In this document: piece after piece, positions 20,955-32,218 of the stretch
How positions within the stretch are numbered: position 1 is the first letter of the stretch
Layout of the letters: each line of letters starts with the position of its first letter
NCBI GenBank assembly: GCA_037953745.1
Contig: JBAKBP010003111.1
Span: 62,001-126,000, forward strand
DNA: 64,000 nt
Direction: 5' to 3'
Source of the DNA: Lithodes maja
Lineage: Eukaryota > Arthropoda > Malacostraca > Decapoda > Lithodidae
Notes under the pieces: model-generated
Seen by the model: the letters and a program-made list of their open reading frames with translations, nothing else
Database searches by the model: none
Told to the model about the DNA's origin: nothing
Program-made: the position numbers and the translations under genes

Positions 20955-22958
20955 CCCTCCGACCCCGGCTAGGGAATATCGTGACTGTACTGTGTGTCCG
21001 GGGGTTTTCAGGAATTTTGGTCCCTGTTGATTCACATGTTACTCCTGAAATACATTACACAAAGTTATAAAAAAAACAGAAAAATGTAGCACAAACCTTC
21101 ATGTGTAGAATGCCGTTGAGTAGAGGTCTCTAGCTCAAGTGATTGCATAATGGTGAGTGCGGGAAGTGGAGTGATTTTTATGCGTGAAAATCATCCCGCG
21201 TTCGGATGCGTCGCCTTTGCCCAGGCCCCGGCTCGGCTAACCTACTGTTTTCTTAGCCACTCGTCGCGCAAAACCTTTTACCTCCCGGAGGCGATTTTAT
21301 GTATTGATAGTGATGTTATTATAGTTATTTGGAGTCCAATTATATAAAATATGTTTATTAGGCTATGATTGTAACAAATATTTCACATTTTCACTCGATA
21401 CCGTAGTTTTTATGAGTAATTGAGGTAGGTTATTGTTATATTAGGCACTGATTATTCGTTATCACAGGTGTTTATTATACTTTGGCCATCTAATATTATG
21501 TCATGTGTCACTTTCACTTAGTTATATGCTTTGTAAACGTTTTATATACAATTTATTGTGTCTTTTTTCACTTATTTATATATGTTTTCATAATACATGA
21601 TTTTTTTATCACAATACACCTGTACATTGTTTTATTTCCACTTGTTGCCTATATACATACATATTGTCAGTCTTTGGTACTTTCACTATGATTATTAGTT
21701 AGTACTCCTGCTTGCTGTGGTATTCAGCAAAGCACGGTATAGTACATAGTGACACCTGGCACTCCACACACTGCATGGTGGTCTTTTTGTGCTTCCTCGG
21801 CCTCACCTGGCTGTTCCAGCAGACATGGCACCGCCTTCTGCTAATGGTGACTCCATCTCGTTCCAGAGGCAGGTAACAGAGCTTGTGCACATTTAGATAC
21901 TGTGCACACTGCAGGCGGTCCTGAACGGGGCGCCCAGGTTGTGCCACTGCCCTCTGTGGAGCTAGAGCGGGGGCAGCACGCCCACGAACTTTGGCGGCGC
22001 GCACCCTAGGGCGGCCAGGAGCGCGACGGCGCCCAGGCCCAGCCCGGCGGCCAGCCCGGCGGCCAGGGCGGCCAGGAGCACGACGGCCCTGGGCAAAGCG
22101 TCTGGGTTGAGGGTCGTCGATGTCCATAAAGTCGTCGTCATCGTCGTTGTCGTCAGAGCCGTCATCTTGCCCTGACGGTGGACCCAGGTAATCATGGCCA
22201 GAGTCATCTGTGAGGTGCCCTTCTTCTTCAGAGCCCCCCTCATAATCTCGCGGGGAACGAATGATGCGTGGGCGGCGTGTAGGTCGGCGAGGTGGGGAAG
22301 GAGTGGGTAAATAGGCCGAAAGTGGGGGGTCCTCAACCCTAGGGAGTGCTGGTGGTGGTGGGGAAGAATGGCGGGAGCCTGGGGCAACTTGGGTGGCGTG
22401 GGTAGATAAGGAAGACAATGGCGGGTCAACCTCAGCCTCCCGCTCAGCCTCACTATCATCACTTTCATCGTCATGGTCAAATCCACTAAAAAAGGCGTAT
22501 CTTTCATGGATTTCGTCTAGATCGTCAAAATCTTCACTATAGTGAGACTGATAAGACTCGGAGCTATCACTACCCAACTCATCAACACTATTTTGGCCTT
22601 CACCACGTTCATAACTCCTCAAAGCTATCTCAATACCTCCGGGAGTCAACGCATCTTGTACGTGCCTTTGCGTTAGGGCGCGACGAACATGGGCAGGCGT
22701 CGAAGGGAGCGTAGAATCGGACACAAGGGAATAACTTTTTGGGCTAGTATCCATGTTGGCGGCAGGGTAGAGACTGTTTTGGTGGCGTACATGCTGTCTG
22801 GTGGCGTCGCCTAGCGACGCCTGGTGACCACGGAGCGAAATTTTTACGCGCGCCATTCGAAAAGCACTCACGCAAGCAATGGTACAGTGGTGTACCACCC
22901 GGGTTCCTCGGGCCAAAAAAAAATGGTACACACGTGTACCACCCGGGGTCGAAGGGTT
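20955..22958 (-). mobile_element. 2-kb piggyBac derivative with intact N-terminus/zinc-domain ORF
   Basis: TTAA at 20951-20954 and 22959-22962, with ends CCCTCCGACCCCGG and (inverted) AACCCTTCGACCCC. The empty site is seen in LINE-2 copy 1 (GGGCGTTAAGTCTGGG at about 5606), so both boundaries are certain. Two tandem palindromes of TGGTACAC/GTGTACCA type (22880-22897 and 22924-22941) lie beside the 5' end. It shares ends with the 480-bp MITEs and so is a candidate progenitor-level relative. Confidence 0.9.
21699..22754 (-). CDS. 351-aa piggyBac-derived protein: N-terminal acidic region plus C-terminal cysteine-rich domain, no DDE core
   Basis: The start MDTSPK aligns with MDSTPN of the copy at 10356, so I take 22754 rather than the longer frame. 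Residues 1-110 are acidic and Ser-rich (DELGSDSSESYQSHYSED). Next comes a Pro-rich segment with RVEDPPLSAYLP and DDDFMDIDDP, then a strongly basic Arg/Gly/Pro region (RRAGRRAGPGRRRAPGRPR). From about residue 275 is the piggyBac cysteine-rich domain: CAQYLNVHKLC, CHVCWNSQ, CVECQVSLC and CFAEYH, i.e. paired Cys plus a terminal His. This domain binds terminal palindromes in known piggyBac transposases. The whole catalytic core, about 350 residues, is absent, yet the junction is in frame with no stop. It may be a non-catalytic DNA-binding repressor or merely a young deletion. Confidence 0.8.
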   Translation of the reverse strand: MDTSPKSYSLVSDSTLPSTPAHVRRALTQRHVQDALTPGGIEIALRSYERGEGQNSVDELGSDSSESYQSHYSEDFDDLDEIHERYAFFSGFDHDDESDDSEAEREAEVDPPLSSLSTHATQVAPGSRHSSPPPPALPRVEDPPLSAYLPTPSPPRRPTRRPRIIRSPRDYEGGSEEEGHLTDDSGHDYLGPPSGQDDGSDDNDDDDDFMDIDDPQPRRFAQGRRAPGRPGRRAGRRAGPGRRRAPGRPRVRAAKVRGRAAPALAPQRAVAQPGRPVQDRLQCAQYLNVHKLCYLPLERDGVTISRRRCHVCWNSQVRPRKHKKTTMQCVECQVSLCTIPCFAEYHSKQEY

Positions 22959-23216
22959 TTAAGTCTGGGTGTCGGTTTCTTTTTCGTGTTTGTGGTGTGC
23001 TGTTTGAATGTCATGTGAGTATCATATGTTACTCCTAGGATTTTGGGTGAGTGTGTATGTGTTAGGGGTGTGTTTATGGTGAGTTGAAGGATGTATTCCT
23101 GTTCTGTTCAGCTTGTGAGCAGGGTTGCGGTGGATTTGGCTGGGGCTAGATTAAGTCTGTTTGTAGTGCACCAGCCATGTAGTGTGTTGAGATAGGGTTG
23201 AAGGAGATCTGTTGCT

Positions 23217-23396
23217 GTATTTACCTATTTGTAGTTTACAGGAATTGAGCAGCGCTCGTGTTGTCCTGTCTTAGTTACTTTATAATCAATCCATTTTACT
23301 TAGACAAGTATCGTAATGGATATTCCCAATACCCAGTATTTTGGACTAACATATCATAGCTTATATTGTCCTATTTCCATATTTACTTTGTGTTTG
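23217..23396 (-). mobile_element. 3' tail of the LINE-Z family inserted in LINE-2
   Basis: Reverse complement of 61385-61515: the same CGAGCGCTGCTCAATTCCTG and ATCCATTACGATACTT segments, ending in one AAATACA-type unit. Very short 5'-truncated insertion. Confidence 0.8.
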
Positions 23397-23787
23397 GGTC
23401 ATGGTGTGTGCATGTGAATGTCATGTTGTCTGCATAGGAGGCTAAGTTTATTTGGGATGTATTGGGTGTAGTTATATCGTGCATGTACAGATTGAAGAGT
23501 GCGGGCGATAGGACGGATCCTTGTGGGACTCGGTTTGGAAAGTTTCTGATGCTAGATGACTGACCGGCAAAAGATACGTGTGCACATCTGCCTGCAAGGA
23601 AGTTGGCCAGCCACCTTTTTGTGTTGTAGATTTTGTTTGTTAGGTTGTGGCGGGGGATGGCATCGAAGGCTTTACTAATGTCGAGTGTGGCTAGTAGTGA
23701 TCTGTGTGGTGGTCTAGCTGAGTTGATGCTGTCAAAAGCTCTTTGTGTAAGGTCTGTGAGAAGAGTGTTTGTGGCCTGAAGCCATGT

Positions 23788-23995
23788 TGATGATTATAGT
23801 AAGTGATGATAGTGATTGTGGTAATGTTGATAGTAGTAATCATGATGGTGATAGTAGTAGTGATAATGTTGATAGTAATAGTGAAAGTTGTAGTAATGAT
23901 AGTACTGATGATATTTGATGTGATGATGGTAGTAATGATGGTGATGGTGATAATGTTGATAGTACTAATCATGACTGTGATAATAGTACTATATT
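23788..23995. repeat. GAT/AGT-type microsatellite
   Basis: Imperfect GATAGTGATTGTGGTAATGTTGATAGT repeats. Frames rich in Met/Val/Ile across it are artefacts. Confidence 0.85.
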
Positions 23996-24002
23996 GTATG
24001 TC

Positions 24003-24290
24003 ATGCGACAGGTCGTGCTCACGGCCGTATTATGCACCCGTTTGCGATGCTATTGTTTTTTATCTATCGCCTGACGTTGTGATCCCCGAAGGGGTGGCCA
24101 CGAACGAACCGCCCCCATGCATCTCTGTCCCCAGTCAGTCGATGCCCCTCCTCCCAACCAGCACCGCCTTCATCCATATACTTCCTCACTGCATCCTTCC
24201 ACCTCTTTCGATTTTACCTCTTCCTCTCTGTCCTTCCACCTCTCTCGTACACCATAGTCATTCTCTCGCTTCCCATACGTTCCAGTATTA
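24003..24290 (-). pseudogene. LINE C-terminal tail fragment (RTE-like), degraded
   Basis: On the minus strand ERMGSERMT, then HGGGSFVATPSGIT. It is homologous to 50842-51125, which reads the same tail (HMERMESERMTKRVYE, RGAWGRFV). Several indels. Confidence 0.55.
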
Positions 24291-24299
24291 TTACATAGA

Positions 24300-24956
24300 T
24301 GTACAGTACTTGAATGTGTGATAGGTCTCTACCTGCGGAAATTATGAAGAAGGGATATTACTCCCCTCCCCCCCACAGAGCACTTTCACCATTATTTTGT
24401 TAGATTCCTTTGAGAACTTATTTTTTTTTCTTCAGTGTTACTATTCAGGAAGCCCTACTGATGCACGGAAAGTGGGGGTCTGGGGGCAGCAGCCCTCAGG
24501 TTAGGTTAATGGATGTGATTTGGCAAGGCATTTGCGGACGTAATCAAACCCACCCACCATGGTTGTGACTGTCCACTTCAGAAAATTGACCTATAAAACT
24601 TAGTTCTCATAATGTTGCTTTGTATTAGTTCTCTTAGTTTGTAGGTGAACCTGCAGGCCCAGGGAGCTGTTCTTGGTTGACAGAATGATCTATGTGGGGA
24701 CATACTTTGTTATCCCATCAATGGAATGTGTGGCTCAATGGTCATAACACAGAACTAGTAATGATATGGGTTTAATTCCAGGTTCAGTATATTTAAGGGG
24801 AGACATTTATAGTTTCAGTATTTTATTCCAAGTAAGATTTACATACTTTACTCCATAGCAAAAAAGTAAGTTACTTTTTACCCATTTTTTGAAAGGGAAT
24901 AAATAATGGTTTCTTATACTGTACCTCAAATATATATCCAAAAACTGACACGTTTT
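24300..24956. other. Unassigned, probably intronic
   Basis: No gene, RNA or repeat end recognised. It lies upstream of the RNA-binding protein exons and may be part of a large first intron. Confidence 0.3.
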
Positions 24957-24960
24957 TTAA

Positions 24961-25188
24961 CCCTTTCACGCATATGACGCGATTTTGAGCCTATTGGGGA
25001 TACTTTAAAGCCTTTGTTACCATCAGGGGTATTTAGAAACCATTAGTTTAGTTACTTCAACCTCTGCAGTTGTCTTTGAGTTAACTGTGGGCAGAAAACT
25101 AATTTTGGTGAGGTAATTATAAGAGTGAGAGAACTTTTATTTCTTATTGCTTATCTGGCAACCTCTGAGTCATAAATGCGTGAAAGGG
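24961..25188. mobile_element. 228-bp TTAA element (family E, copy 1)
   Basis: TTAA at 24957-24960 and 25189-25192; inverted ends CCCTTTCACGCAT / ATGCGTGAAAGGG. Near-identical body at 37429-37655 and a fragment at about 36521-36613. Confidence 0.9.
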
Positions 25189-25192
25189 TTAA

Positions 25193-25880
25193 TTGGTTAA
25201 ATTACTTTACATTCATATGTAGATCTGTGGAGGGCTACTTTTGGGTAACATGATCTGCAAGGCTACTTGTTCCTATTGAATACTGGTATGTAACAAGTAA
25301 CTGCATTAATACTTGTTATTTATTCAATGAGTGAACTGGTAACCAGTAGAACCTTTGCAAATCAAGCTTCATAAGTGCAAACCTCTACTATTACTGCATA
25401 AATTGAGAAAATACTTAAACCAAAGCTAGAATAATAATAAAAGTTTTCATTGTTTTTTATTATAAGTAAATTTTACTTGGTACTCTATTCTGTGAGTAGC
25501 AAGATTACAAGTACAAACCCTGCTAGATCGTGCTTTCCACGAACGGCCTTCTGCAGGCCCACATAATAAGTTTACTGGTAACTTGTTTCAGCTGATTGAG
25601 AGGATAATATTTATACATGTAATATGCACTTTGTATTACATTGGATATTATTTTGCCTGGTGTGCCAAATTTAACCACCTGAGTTTAATAAATCTAAGTT
25701 GGTTACCAAAATTAAATGATCCCTTGTTGTACAGTACTGTACTATATATTTATCAAAATATAATTTACTCTTTCTGGCATTTTTTTAAATTACCGGAATA
25801 TACCGGGTATGTGATACAGTATAGTTTCCTGTGATTTTTTTGGGGGTATAATATTGATTATCATATTTCTTTCTTTTCAG
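25193..25880 (+). other. Presumed intron upstream of the RRM exon
   Basis: No coding frame. It ends in a pyrimidine tract and acceptor TTTCTTTCTTTTCAG at 25880. The 5' exons of the gene lie outside or are unrecognised here. Confidence 0.6.
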
Positions 25881-26693
25881 CAAAACCCAAAACACCAGAG
25901 TGTTTTTGGAGAGCCTTCCAAAAGACATTCGGAAAGACCAGGTGGACAAAGCATTTTCACGGTATGGCAAAATTGCCAAGGTGTATCTAATCTACGACCC
26001 ACCGGGTTCAGGCTTTGTGGAATATTTTGATGCCCGAGATGCTGAATATGCTGCTAACCAAATGGATGGGGCTGATTTCATGGGGTCCCGGGTCTCTGCT
26101 CGTGTAACAAAAGGAGGTATCCCCCGTGGGCGAGGGCGTGGGCGTGGTTTTAACAACAGAGGTGGACGGGGTGGTGGAGGGTATTATTCCAGCAGCTACA
26201 GTAGCAGTCAGGGCTATTATCCAAGGGGAGGTGGAGGAAGTTACAGGGGTGGGTTTTCTCGAGGGGGTTTCAGGGGTTCTGACAGGGGTGGTTATGGTGG
26301 TCGTGGGGGCTATTCCAGAGGAGGAGGATACTCTAGAGGTGGCGGCGGCTTCTCACGCGGAGGCAACTACTCCCGAGGCGGCGGCGGCGGAGGCTACACA
26401 CGAGGCAGCGGCTACTCCAGAGGATACTCCCGAGGCGGCTACAGCGGAGGTTCCGGCAACTACGACAACTACTCTTATGACAAGTATGATAAGTCGTATG
26501 AAAAGCCAGCTGAGAACGGCTACTCTCGCTACCCCTCTGGTGACAAGTACAAGTCCCACTATTCAGATGAGAAGTATGACAAGTATGTGAACTACAGCGG
26601 ATCGCGCCGGGAGGAGTACCAGCGCAGCCGTTCACCAGTCAGCCATTCACCTGATCGATATCGTTCTGCCTCTCCGGGCTACCAGCGCACCAG
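25881..26693 (+). CDS. Exon of RRM-RGG-SR RNA-binding protein (Rsf1/SR-like)
   Basis: Preceded by a strong acceptor and read in phase with one leading base (KTQNTRVFLESLPKD). An RRM spans about 75 residues: RNP2 is RVFLESLP and RNP1-like is GSGFVEYF, followed by DARDAEYAANQMDG. It is followed by an RGG box (GGIPRGRGRGRGFNNRGG), a long Gly/Tyr/Ser/Arg tract, a YDKYDKSYEK repeat region and the SR-like SPDRYRSASPGYQRTR. The exon ends at AG/GTACCC (donor 26694), phase 2. A single N-terminal RRM with RGG and SR tail is the layout of arthropod Rsf1-type splicing repressors and SRSF3-like proteins, expected in nuclear pre-mRNA splicing. The RGG half has codon usage rich in GGC/CGC, unlike the AT-rich surroundings. 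The start codon is in a missing exon. Confidence 0.85.
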
Positions 26694-28682
26694 GTACCCT
26701 GCTCTCCCCACTCCAGGAGCTGTCACTTGATATTACTCAAATAGTAAAAGCTAAACAGAATACTTAACTCATGACAGTACATCCTGCATTGGCTAATGCT
26801 GATTTTCAGTTAGAATCAATAGCCAATTGCTGATCATAGCCATAAATTAACAAATTGCGACAAGTCACAGAAAAGTTGACTGATTTGTCAAATAGGAAAT
26901 ATGCAAATTTTCGTAAAAAAAAAAAAAGCCATAAATATGCAAAGAAAGTGGTCATATGTCAGTTCCTGGATAACAAAAAAAAAAGGGTAGAAATACTATA
27001 CTATATAGAACTTCCTACAATCATGATGAAAATTTCTTTTTCAGATTCAACATCATTCTTGCAGTTTTTGTTTTTTTAAATTCCTTAGTTACAGGGAAAG
27101 AGCTCAAACCAGAAAGCAGTCTTAAGATGAAATTACTTTTCAGAAAAATGCTGCTGTTATGGAGTGGATGCCTTGTGGATCGATATTCACACCGAGTTGG
27201 GCACTCAGATTCTGAAACCTTTTTCTTTGAAAGATGCATTGTTTAATATTATGTTTCTTGTGCCTTCTTTAGTTTGCATGCTTTTTAAAGCAACCCAACA
27301 AGTTGACAAGGAAGGAAGTAAGGAATAATGAAGTAGTAACTGGTGCTTAATAATTTACAAGCATATAGATTGAAAAAGCTTGACTAGTTATGGAGCAAGC
27401 ATTCCTGCACTTGACTTATATTACTTTCTTACTTCAAAGCATGAAAAACTTTTGAAGGTGCCACTATGACTATACTTTGCAATAGTAATAAAATTGAGAG
27501 GCAGACGATATGAGAAATTGGTGTTGGCTTTTATGGCAGTTTATAATAAGATAAGGAGCATTAGCACTTACACGCTATTCCTTTAGTTTAGATTTTAGGA
27601 TTATATGAAAATGTATTTTAACATTTATATTATTGAATGTATGCATTATAATAAACATGCATGTGCACATATAAGTATTTGAAAACATGAATGCCCGTGA
27701 TTCTTACTATCTCCATTCTTCGCATAGCTTTTTAAGACTTCCAAACGTATTATACAAACAAAAATTGCCATTGAAAATTTGAAAAAAAAATGAAATGAAA
27801 TACCTTGTTAAAAGTTGCGTATTCATGTTATAATAGAAATGGAAAGACGTAGAAAGACATGTCAAGATGCAGAAGTTGATAACTAGTAATGCAATTATAG
27901 CAATAAGATATGAAAATATTCAAGCTTGAAAATAAAAACTGATGAAAATTTGAAATATACTGTACTGTACTGGTACATAAAAGAAAATATGGAAACTGAA
28001 AATTTCTAAGTGGTTTAGAAATTGTGATAAAGTACTGTATAGCATTACAGTGTTATTGGCCTATATTGCTTGGCTCTGGAAAAGAGGGTACAATAAATTC
28101 CTTTTTTTTTAATGCAGTATAAATACTCCGTTTAGAAAATAATTGTTTTAGTACAGTATAAGTAATCATGGTACCGTATTTATATTTTATAATTACAAGG
28201 AAATAATGTTAGTCATTGTCTGGCATCATATTGGAAATATCTAATGAGAGAAAATCTGGAATGAAACTAGTAGAAAATACTGGAACAGGAAAAAAACAAG
28301 TTTTGATGTAAGCTTTATACAATTCAGTAAAAATCACTTTCCGTTCGTGCTTTTGAAAGTGGAAAATAGATTCGAAAATCTGAAACTCGGTTTTATTATT
28401 CACAAGCTTTGGAAACTTATGAAATTTGAAAAAAAGAAGATACCGCTATAGTCACTCGAAGTAATGATTGTGCCAGTTGCAGCAGTAAAAAATATAAGCA
28501 CAAGATTCATTGGAAATCCTTGCCTACTTGTGTTAGCTTTTTGGGTTGCATGAAAAACATTTTGTTTATAATTTGATTAAAATTTTGAAAAATGAAATAA
28601 AATAAGAATAAAGTGAGCTGTGAAAGTGTGCGTCAAACCCACAAAGAATATTATTTGGGTTACATGAATAGCGTGGTTACAG
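26694..28682 (+). other. Intron or retained-intron 3' end of the RNA-binding gene
   Basis: If the donor at 26694 is not used, the frame continues for 11 codons (YPALPTPGAVT) to a TGA at 26728-26730, giving an alternative short C-terminus. The rest is AT-rich without transposon ends. The acceptor TTACAG at 28682 has a weak pyrimidine tract. Confidence 0.6.
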
Positions 28683-28844
28683 GTCACGGTCGCCAATTGG
28701 TGGTGGGTATGGCAGCTCCTCTCGCTACTACTCGACCTCATCCCCACCTCCCCCATCCAGGGAGGTCATCCGAACAACCTCTCGATCTCGTGACACACGT
28801 GACTATAGTCCGGAACGGGCATATTCACGCAAGGAGTACAACAG
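28683..28844 (+). CDS. Second visible exon of the RNA-binding protein
   Basis: Joining AG (26692-26693) to G at 28683 gives Arg and continues SRSPIGGGYGSSSRYYSTSS, PPPPSREVIRTTSRSRDTRD and YSPERAYSRKEYN: an SR/Pro-rich tail in keeping with the preceding exon. It ends in phase 2 at CAG/GTACAA (donor 28845). 162 nt, a multiple of three, so skipping would preserve the frame. Confidence 0.85.
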
Positions 28845-29196
28845 GTACAATGATAATAGCAGCGTACTCATATCTTGAAATACTTATATACTGTACTTAT
28901 ATGACGAGTATGATTGTGAATGGAAAATTACATGAAAACTGTGTTACGTGGTCTTGTAAGAAATTTGTGATAGGCAAGAATAGCATTCATTGAAATATCT
29001 GATAAATTTACGAATAAGCGACGTTTGCTATAACAATACGAAGAAACTATTGGAAAAGGGCGTGCTGGTTTTAAAAAGAAATGGTTCTAATAATATTTAA
29101 TGCAGTATCTAATTCACACAGTTGAAAAATTTTCATTTTCAGGAAAAGTAATACAGTTGTTGTTGTTGACATGGCTCTTGTCTCTTCTCTATCTAG

Positions 29197-29242
29197 TTCA
29201 TCTTATGGAGGACGCCGGAGCCCAGTCGATGGCCACTACTAG
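29197..29242 (+). CDS. Terminal coding exon of the RNA-binding protein
   Basis: Acceptor TCTCTATCTAG at 29196. AG from the previous exon plus T gives Ser, then SSYGGRRSPVDGHY and TAG (29240-29242). The short Arg-Ser-Pro-Val ending resembles the C-terminus of arthropod Rsf1-like proteins (family knowledge, not verified by search). Confidence 0.8.
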
Positions 29243-30630
29243 AAAACTAAGCAAGTTTGGTTACTTGCCACTGCTTGTCTTGCTGAGAAAAAGAAGAGGA
29301 CCTGTATAACATGCTAGAAAATATTGAGTAATAGGAAGTTGATATTTGTTGTAAAAGTTTTGGAAAATCTTGTAGTGAGTAGTACATGGGAATGTATGTC
29401 TACTAAGTCTGTTATCACAGGACTTTTCGCATATTGTTGGCTTAATTTGAAAATGTGGTGATTATGAAAAGTTTTACAGCCTCGTTGTATATAATTTGAA
29501 AATAATTTAATTAACAAGAATAAATATTAAAGAAACTTATCACCTGCTCCTGAACGCACAACCTTTATGTATTCAATTAGTTGAGATTAAGTTATTTGGA
29601 ATAGTTCGTGTTGAGTGCAGAAAAGCAAATGACTGCATCGTATTTAAAAATTAAGGAAATATATAAGCAGAAAAATAAAAGGTTAAACGTGTTTCAGGTG
29701 ACACGGCGGTTTTGAGTGAAATTTGCTGTGGAACTTTTCTAGCCACAGGCTTGAACCATTCTCTTGTTAACTTGGTCACAAGGTGTCTTTTATATAGAAT
29801 CATTAATGGTGAGTAATAGAAATTGATGTGATTCTCTTCAGGACATGAGAATGGTTTACATGCTTATTCAATTAAAGGTGTTGAAGTAGATTAACTGTGT
29901 ATTAAGCAGTAAGTTTAGTGGTTCTGAGAAATGAATAATGTTCTTAATCAGAAAATAGTGTTACATGTGCTTCTCTATCTTATTTGCATCGAAACAAATG
30001 TGTACTGTAATTGTAAAATTAATCCTAGATGGTGTGTGTCAGGCTGAAATTCACATTCTCAACCAGTAACTTTCACCTATGAGAACTTTGTTTTTGTTAC
30101 TCTGTATTGTGGATAATGTTGTGGCTTCTTGAGTGGAAAATGTAAGTCAACTTCCAATGAAGGTTTTTGCTGATGCCTAATAGTAATTATACAGTACGGG
30201 AGTATTTTTTTGACTGTATTAGTAAAATATAAAGGTTTGCCAGTGTCTTGCATCTTTTTAACAGATAAGCTCCCGAGACGATTGTGACACCTTGTTGGAA
30301 AGACCAGCTGATAAAAAACAAGAGAAGGACAGGTAAATATTTTTTAAGAAATTACTTTAGATGCTAGAAAGACACAGGTATCAGATCCCTTGATGAGAGA
30401 ACCTCGTGGTTATTTGTACTGTAATTGAATTTTATACCATGCCGAGTTTCTAATGGTAAGCAGTATTAGAAATGTCATCCGACTCTCAAGGAAGAACCAG
30501 ATAGAAACCTGAGAGCTGCTGCCCTGTATACGTGAACGGAAGTGGCCTGTGCAGGGGAGCCACTGGTCATGATCACGGTTTTGACTTTATATTTCCATTT
30601 TCAAATTGTACACCTTTAATAAATGGTAAA
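29243..30630 (+). other. 3' UTR region with possible extra non-coding exon and poly(A) signals
   Basis: AATAAA occurs at about 29519 and, better placed, at 30618-30623. A 68-nt segment (30265-30332) bounded by TTTTTAACAG and AG/GTAAAT looks like an additional spliced exon; being downstream of the stop it would be 3' UTR or an alternative last exon. Confidence 0.5.
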
Positions 30631-31229
30631 AAAAAGCGAGCCTGGGCTTTTATTTTGAAGTTAGTTTAGATTGTTATTTTCTGAGCACGACGCCTCAAAG
30701 TTTTGGAACTTTTATCAAGATACTGTGCTGGTATTGAAACTTTGAAATCAAATTAAGAATTCTATGATAGGTACGGTACTGCACAATATAACCACACAGT
30801 ATTAACAATTCCATTAATAATTTGACTAAATTAATTATTTGAGTACAATACTAACTATTCCAATAATAGTTATACTGAATCAATTATTTGAGAATTATTT
30901 TATCGATTACTGTTAATGTGGTGGTGTTTCATATTTTAAATAATTCTATGGACTGTGGTAATAGCTTTAGTATAAATGTGTATGCATGCATCTCTTATTG
31001 CTACTCGCTATCACTAATGGTACCGGTACTGACCTGTCATGCCTTCTATACAGCTGCATTACTTACTCCTTTCATGGGCATTTTTTCCTAACTGACCTAT
31101 ACTCCGAATTTGATCATACAAATTTGCATATTTAATTCTACATTCCATTTATTATTACTGTATTATTACCGGTACATATTTATTTTTGATTTTATTTCCT
31201 GGGACAAATTAATGTTTGAAATTTCCATA
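30631..31229. other. Unassigned AT-rich sequence
   Basis: Nothing recognisable between the presumed gene end and the next MITE. Confidence 0.3.
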
Positions 31230-31233
31230 TTAA

Positions 31234-31715
31234 CCCTCCGGGCCCGGGCTGGTCCGCCAAAGGCCGGTCGCCCGTACCCGGGCGAAATGGCCGAAAAACG
31301 TCTAGGCCTAGGCTACAGTATTTTGGTTTATTTTAACTGCTAGAAATTTCCCAGGCATCTACAGTATAAACGTAGTGCGGTTTTCAATCTGTAGACTGGC
31401 GTTGAGTAGAGCTCTGTAAGGCAACTGGTTCAGTTGTGATGACGATTTCAGTGGAGCGAATTTTTCCGCGATGTTGACAATATCGGAGCTTTTCAGACAC
31501 TAATTTCGTCTTACGTCGCAACAATAACATTGATCCGACGTCTCCTTGTTTTCGGAGGTGCGGTGACGCAACGATCGGTTTTGTTTACATGCGTCGGACG
31601 CACCGTGTTCAGACCAAGCTGAATAGGCTTGAAAGCTTGCTGCCTATTAGCATGACACCCGGGCTCCTGCCCTTATTTTGTGTTGCCTTTTAATATGACA
31701 CCCGGGTAGGAAGGG
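31234..31715. mobile_element. 480-bp piggyBac MITE (copy d)
   Basis: TTAA at 31230-31233 and 31716-31719; ends CCCTCCGGGCCCGG and (inverted) CCCTTCCTACCCGG. Contains the family core (GAGTAGAGCTCT, CAACTGGTTCAGTTG, TTGTTTACATGCGTCGGACG). The right subterminal palindrome is degenerate (CCTTTTAATATGACA). Confidence 0.9.
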
Positions 31716-32218
31716 TTAAAGATATGTTTATTTCATAATGCAGTTCGCTCTCCTTATCTTGAACGATCTCATCTTTAATTTCCATCTCGAAACCACCTTC
31801 AAACTCGTCCCGTTCCCGCATCTCTAAGAAATATTGCTACAGTATTCTCAAAAGCCACGTACGCACCATAGATTATGTAGGCTACTGTGTGACCGTTAAG
31901 TCACTCCCTATACATCACACTCTCCACATACACAATTCAGACATGGGCATGATTATAAAAAATGAGTATGAATTGATTTTGAATATGATTAGATTATGAT
32001 TACTTTTTTTTCCTTTTTATGATTATGATTATTTCGCTTTACGTATTTTTTATTATGATTAGATTTTTTCTATTATTGCTTGATTATGATTAGATTATGA
32101 TTATAATCGCATTTTATTGTGATTATTTGTACACCGTAATGATTATTATTAAGGTAATTTTTTTGTTCAGTTATACATTAGTCAACAGTGTTTTTTATTG
32201 CAATTGACACTAGCTTAA

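Larger units (their letters stand above)
20811..23790 (-). pseudogene. LINE-2 copy 2, interrupted by a piggyBac derivative and a LINE 3' tail
   Basis: 20811-20954 and 22959-23216 match copy 1 (4812-5957) continuously if the element 20955-22958 is removed with one TTAA. 23397-23790 continues 5' into the RT (IPRHN, ASGHKH-type remnants around the AFD block). Another insertion, 23217-23396, splits it again. The 5' end runs into a GAT microsatellite. No frame longer than about 100 codons survives. Confidence 0.8.

Noticed and set aside
22755..22931. Longer 410-aa start for the piggyBac-derived ORF
   Set aside because: The extra codons run through the terminal repeat palindromes, and the ATG at 22754 aligns with the start of the other copy.
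26126..26635. Alternative frames (154 and 100 aa) inside the RGG exon
   Set aside because: Shadows of the Gly/Arg repeat; the RRM frame has splice sites and motifs.
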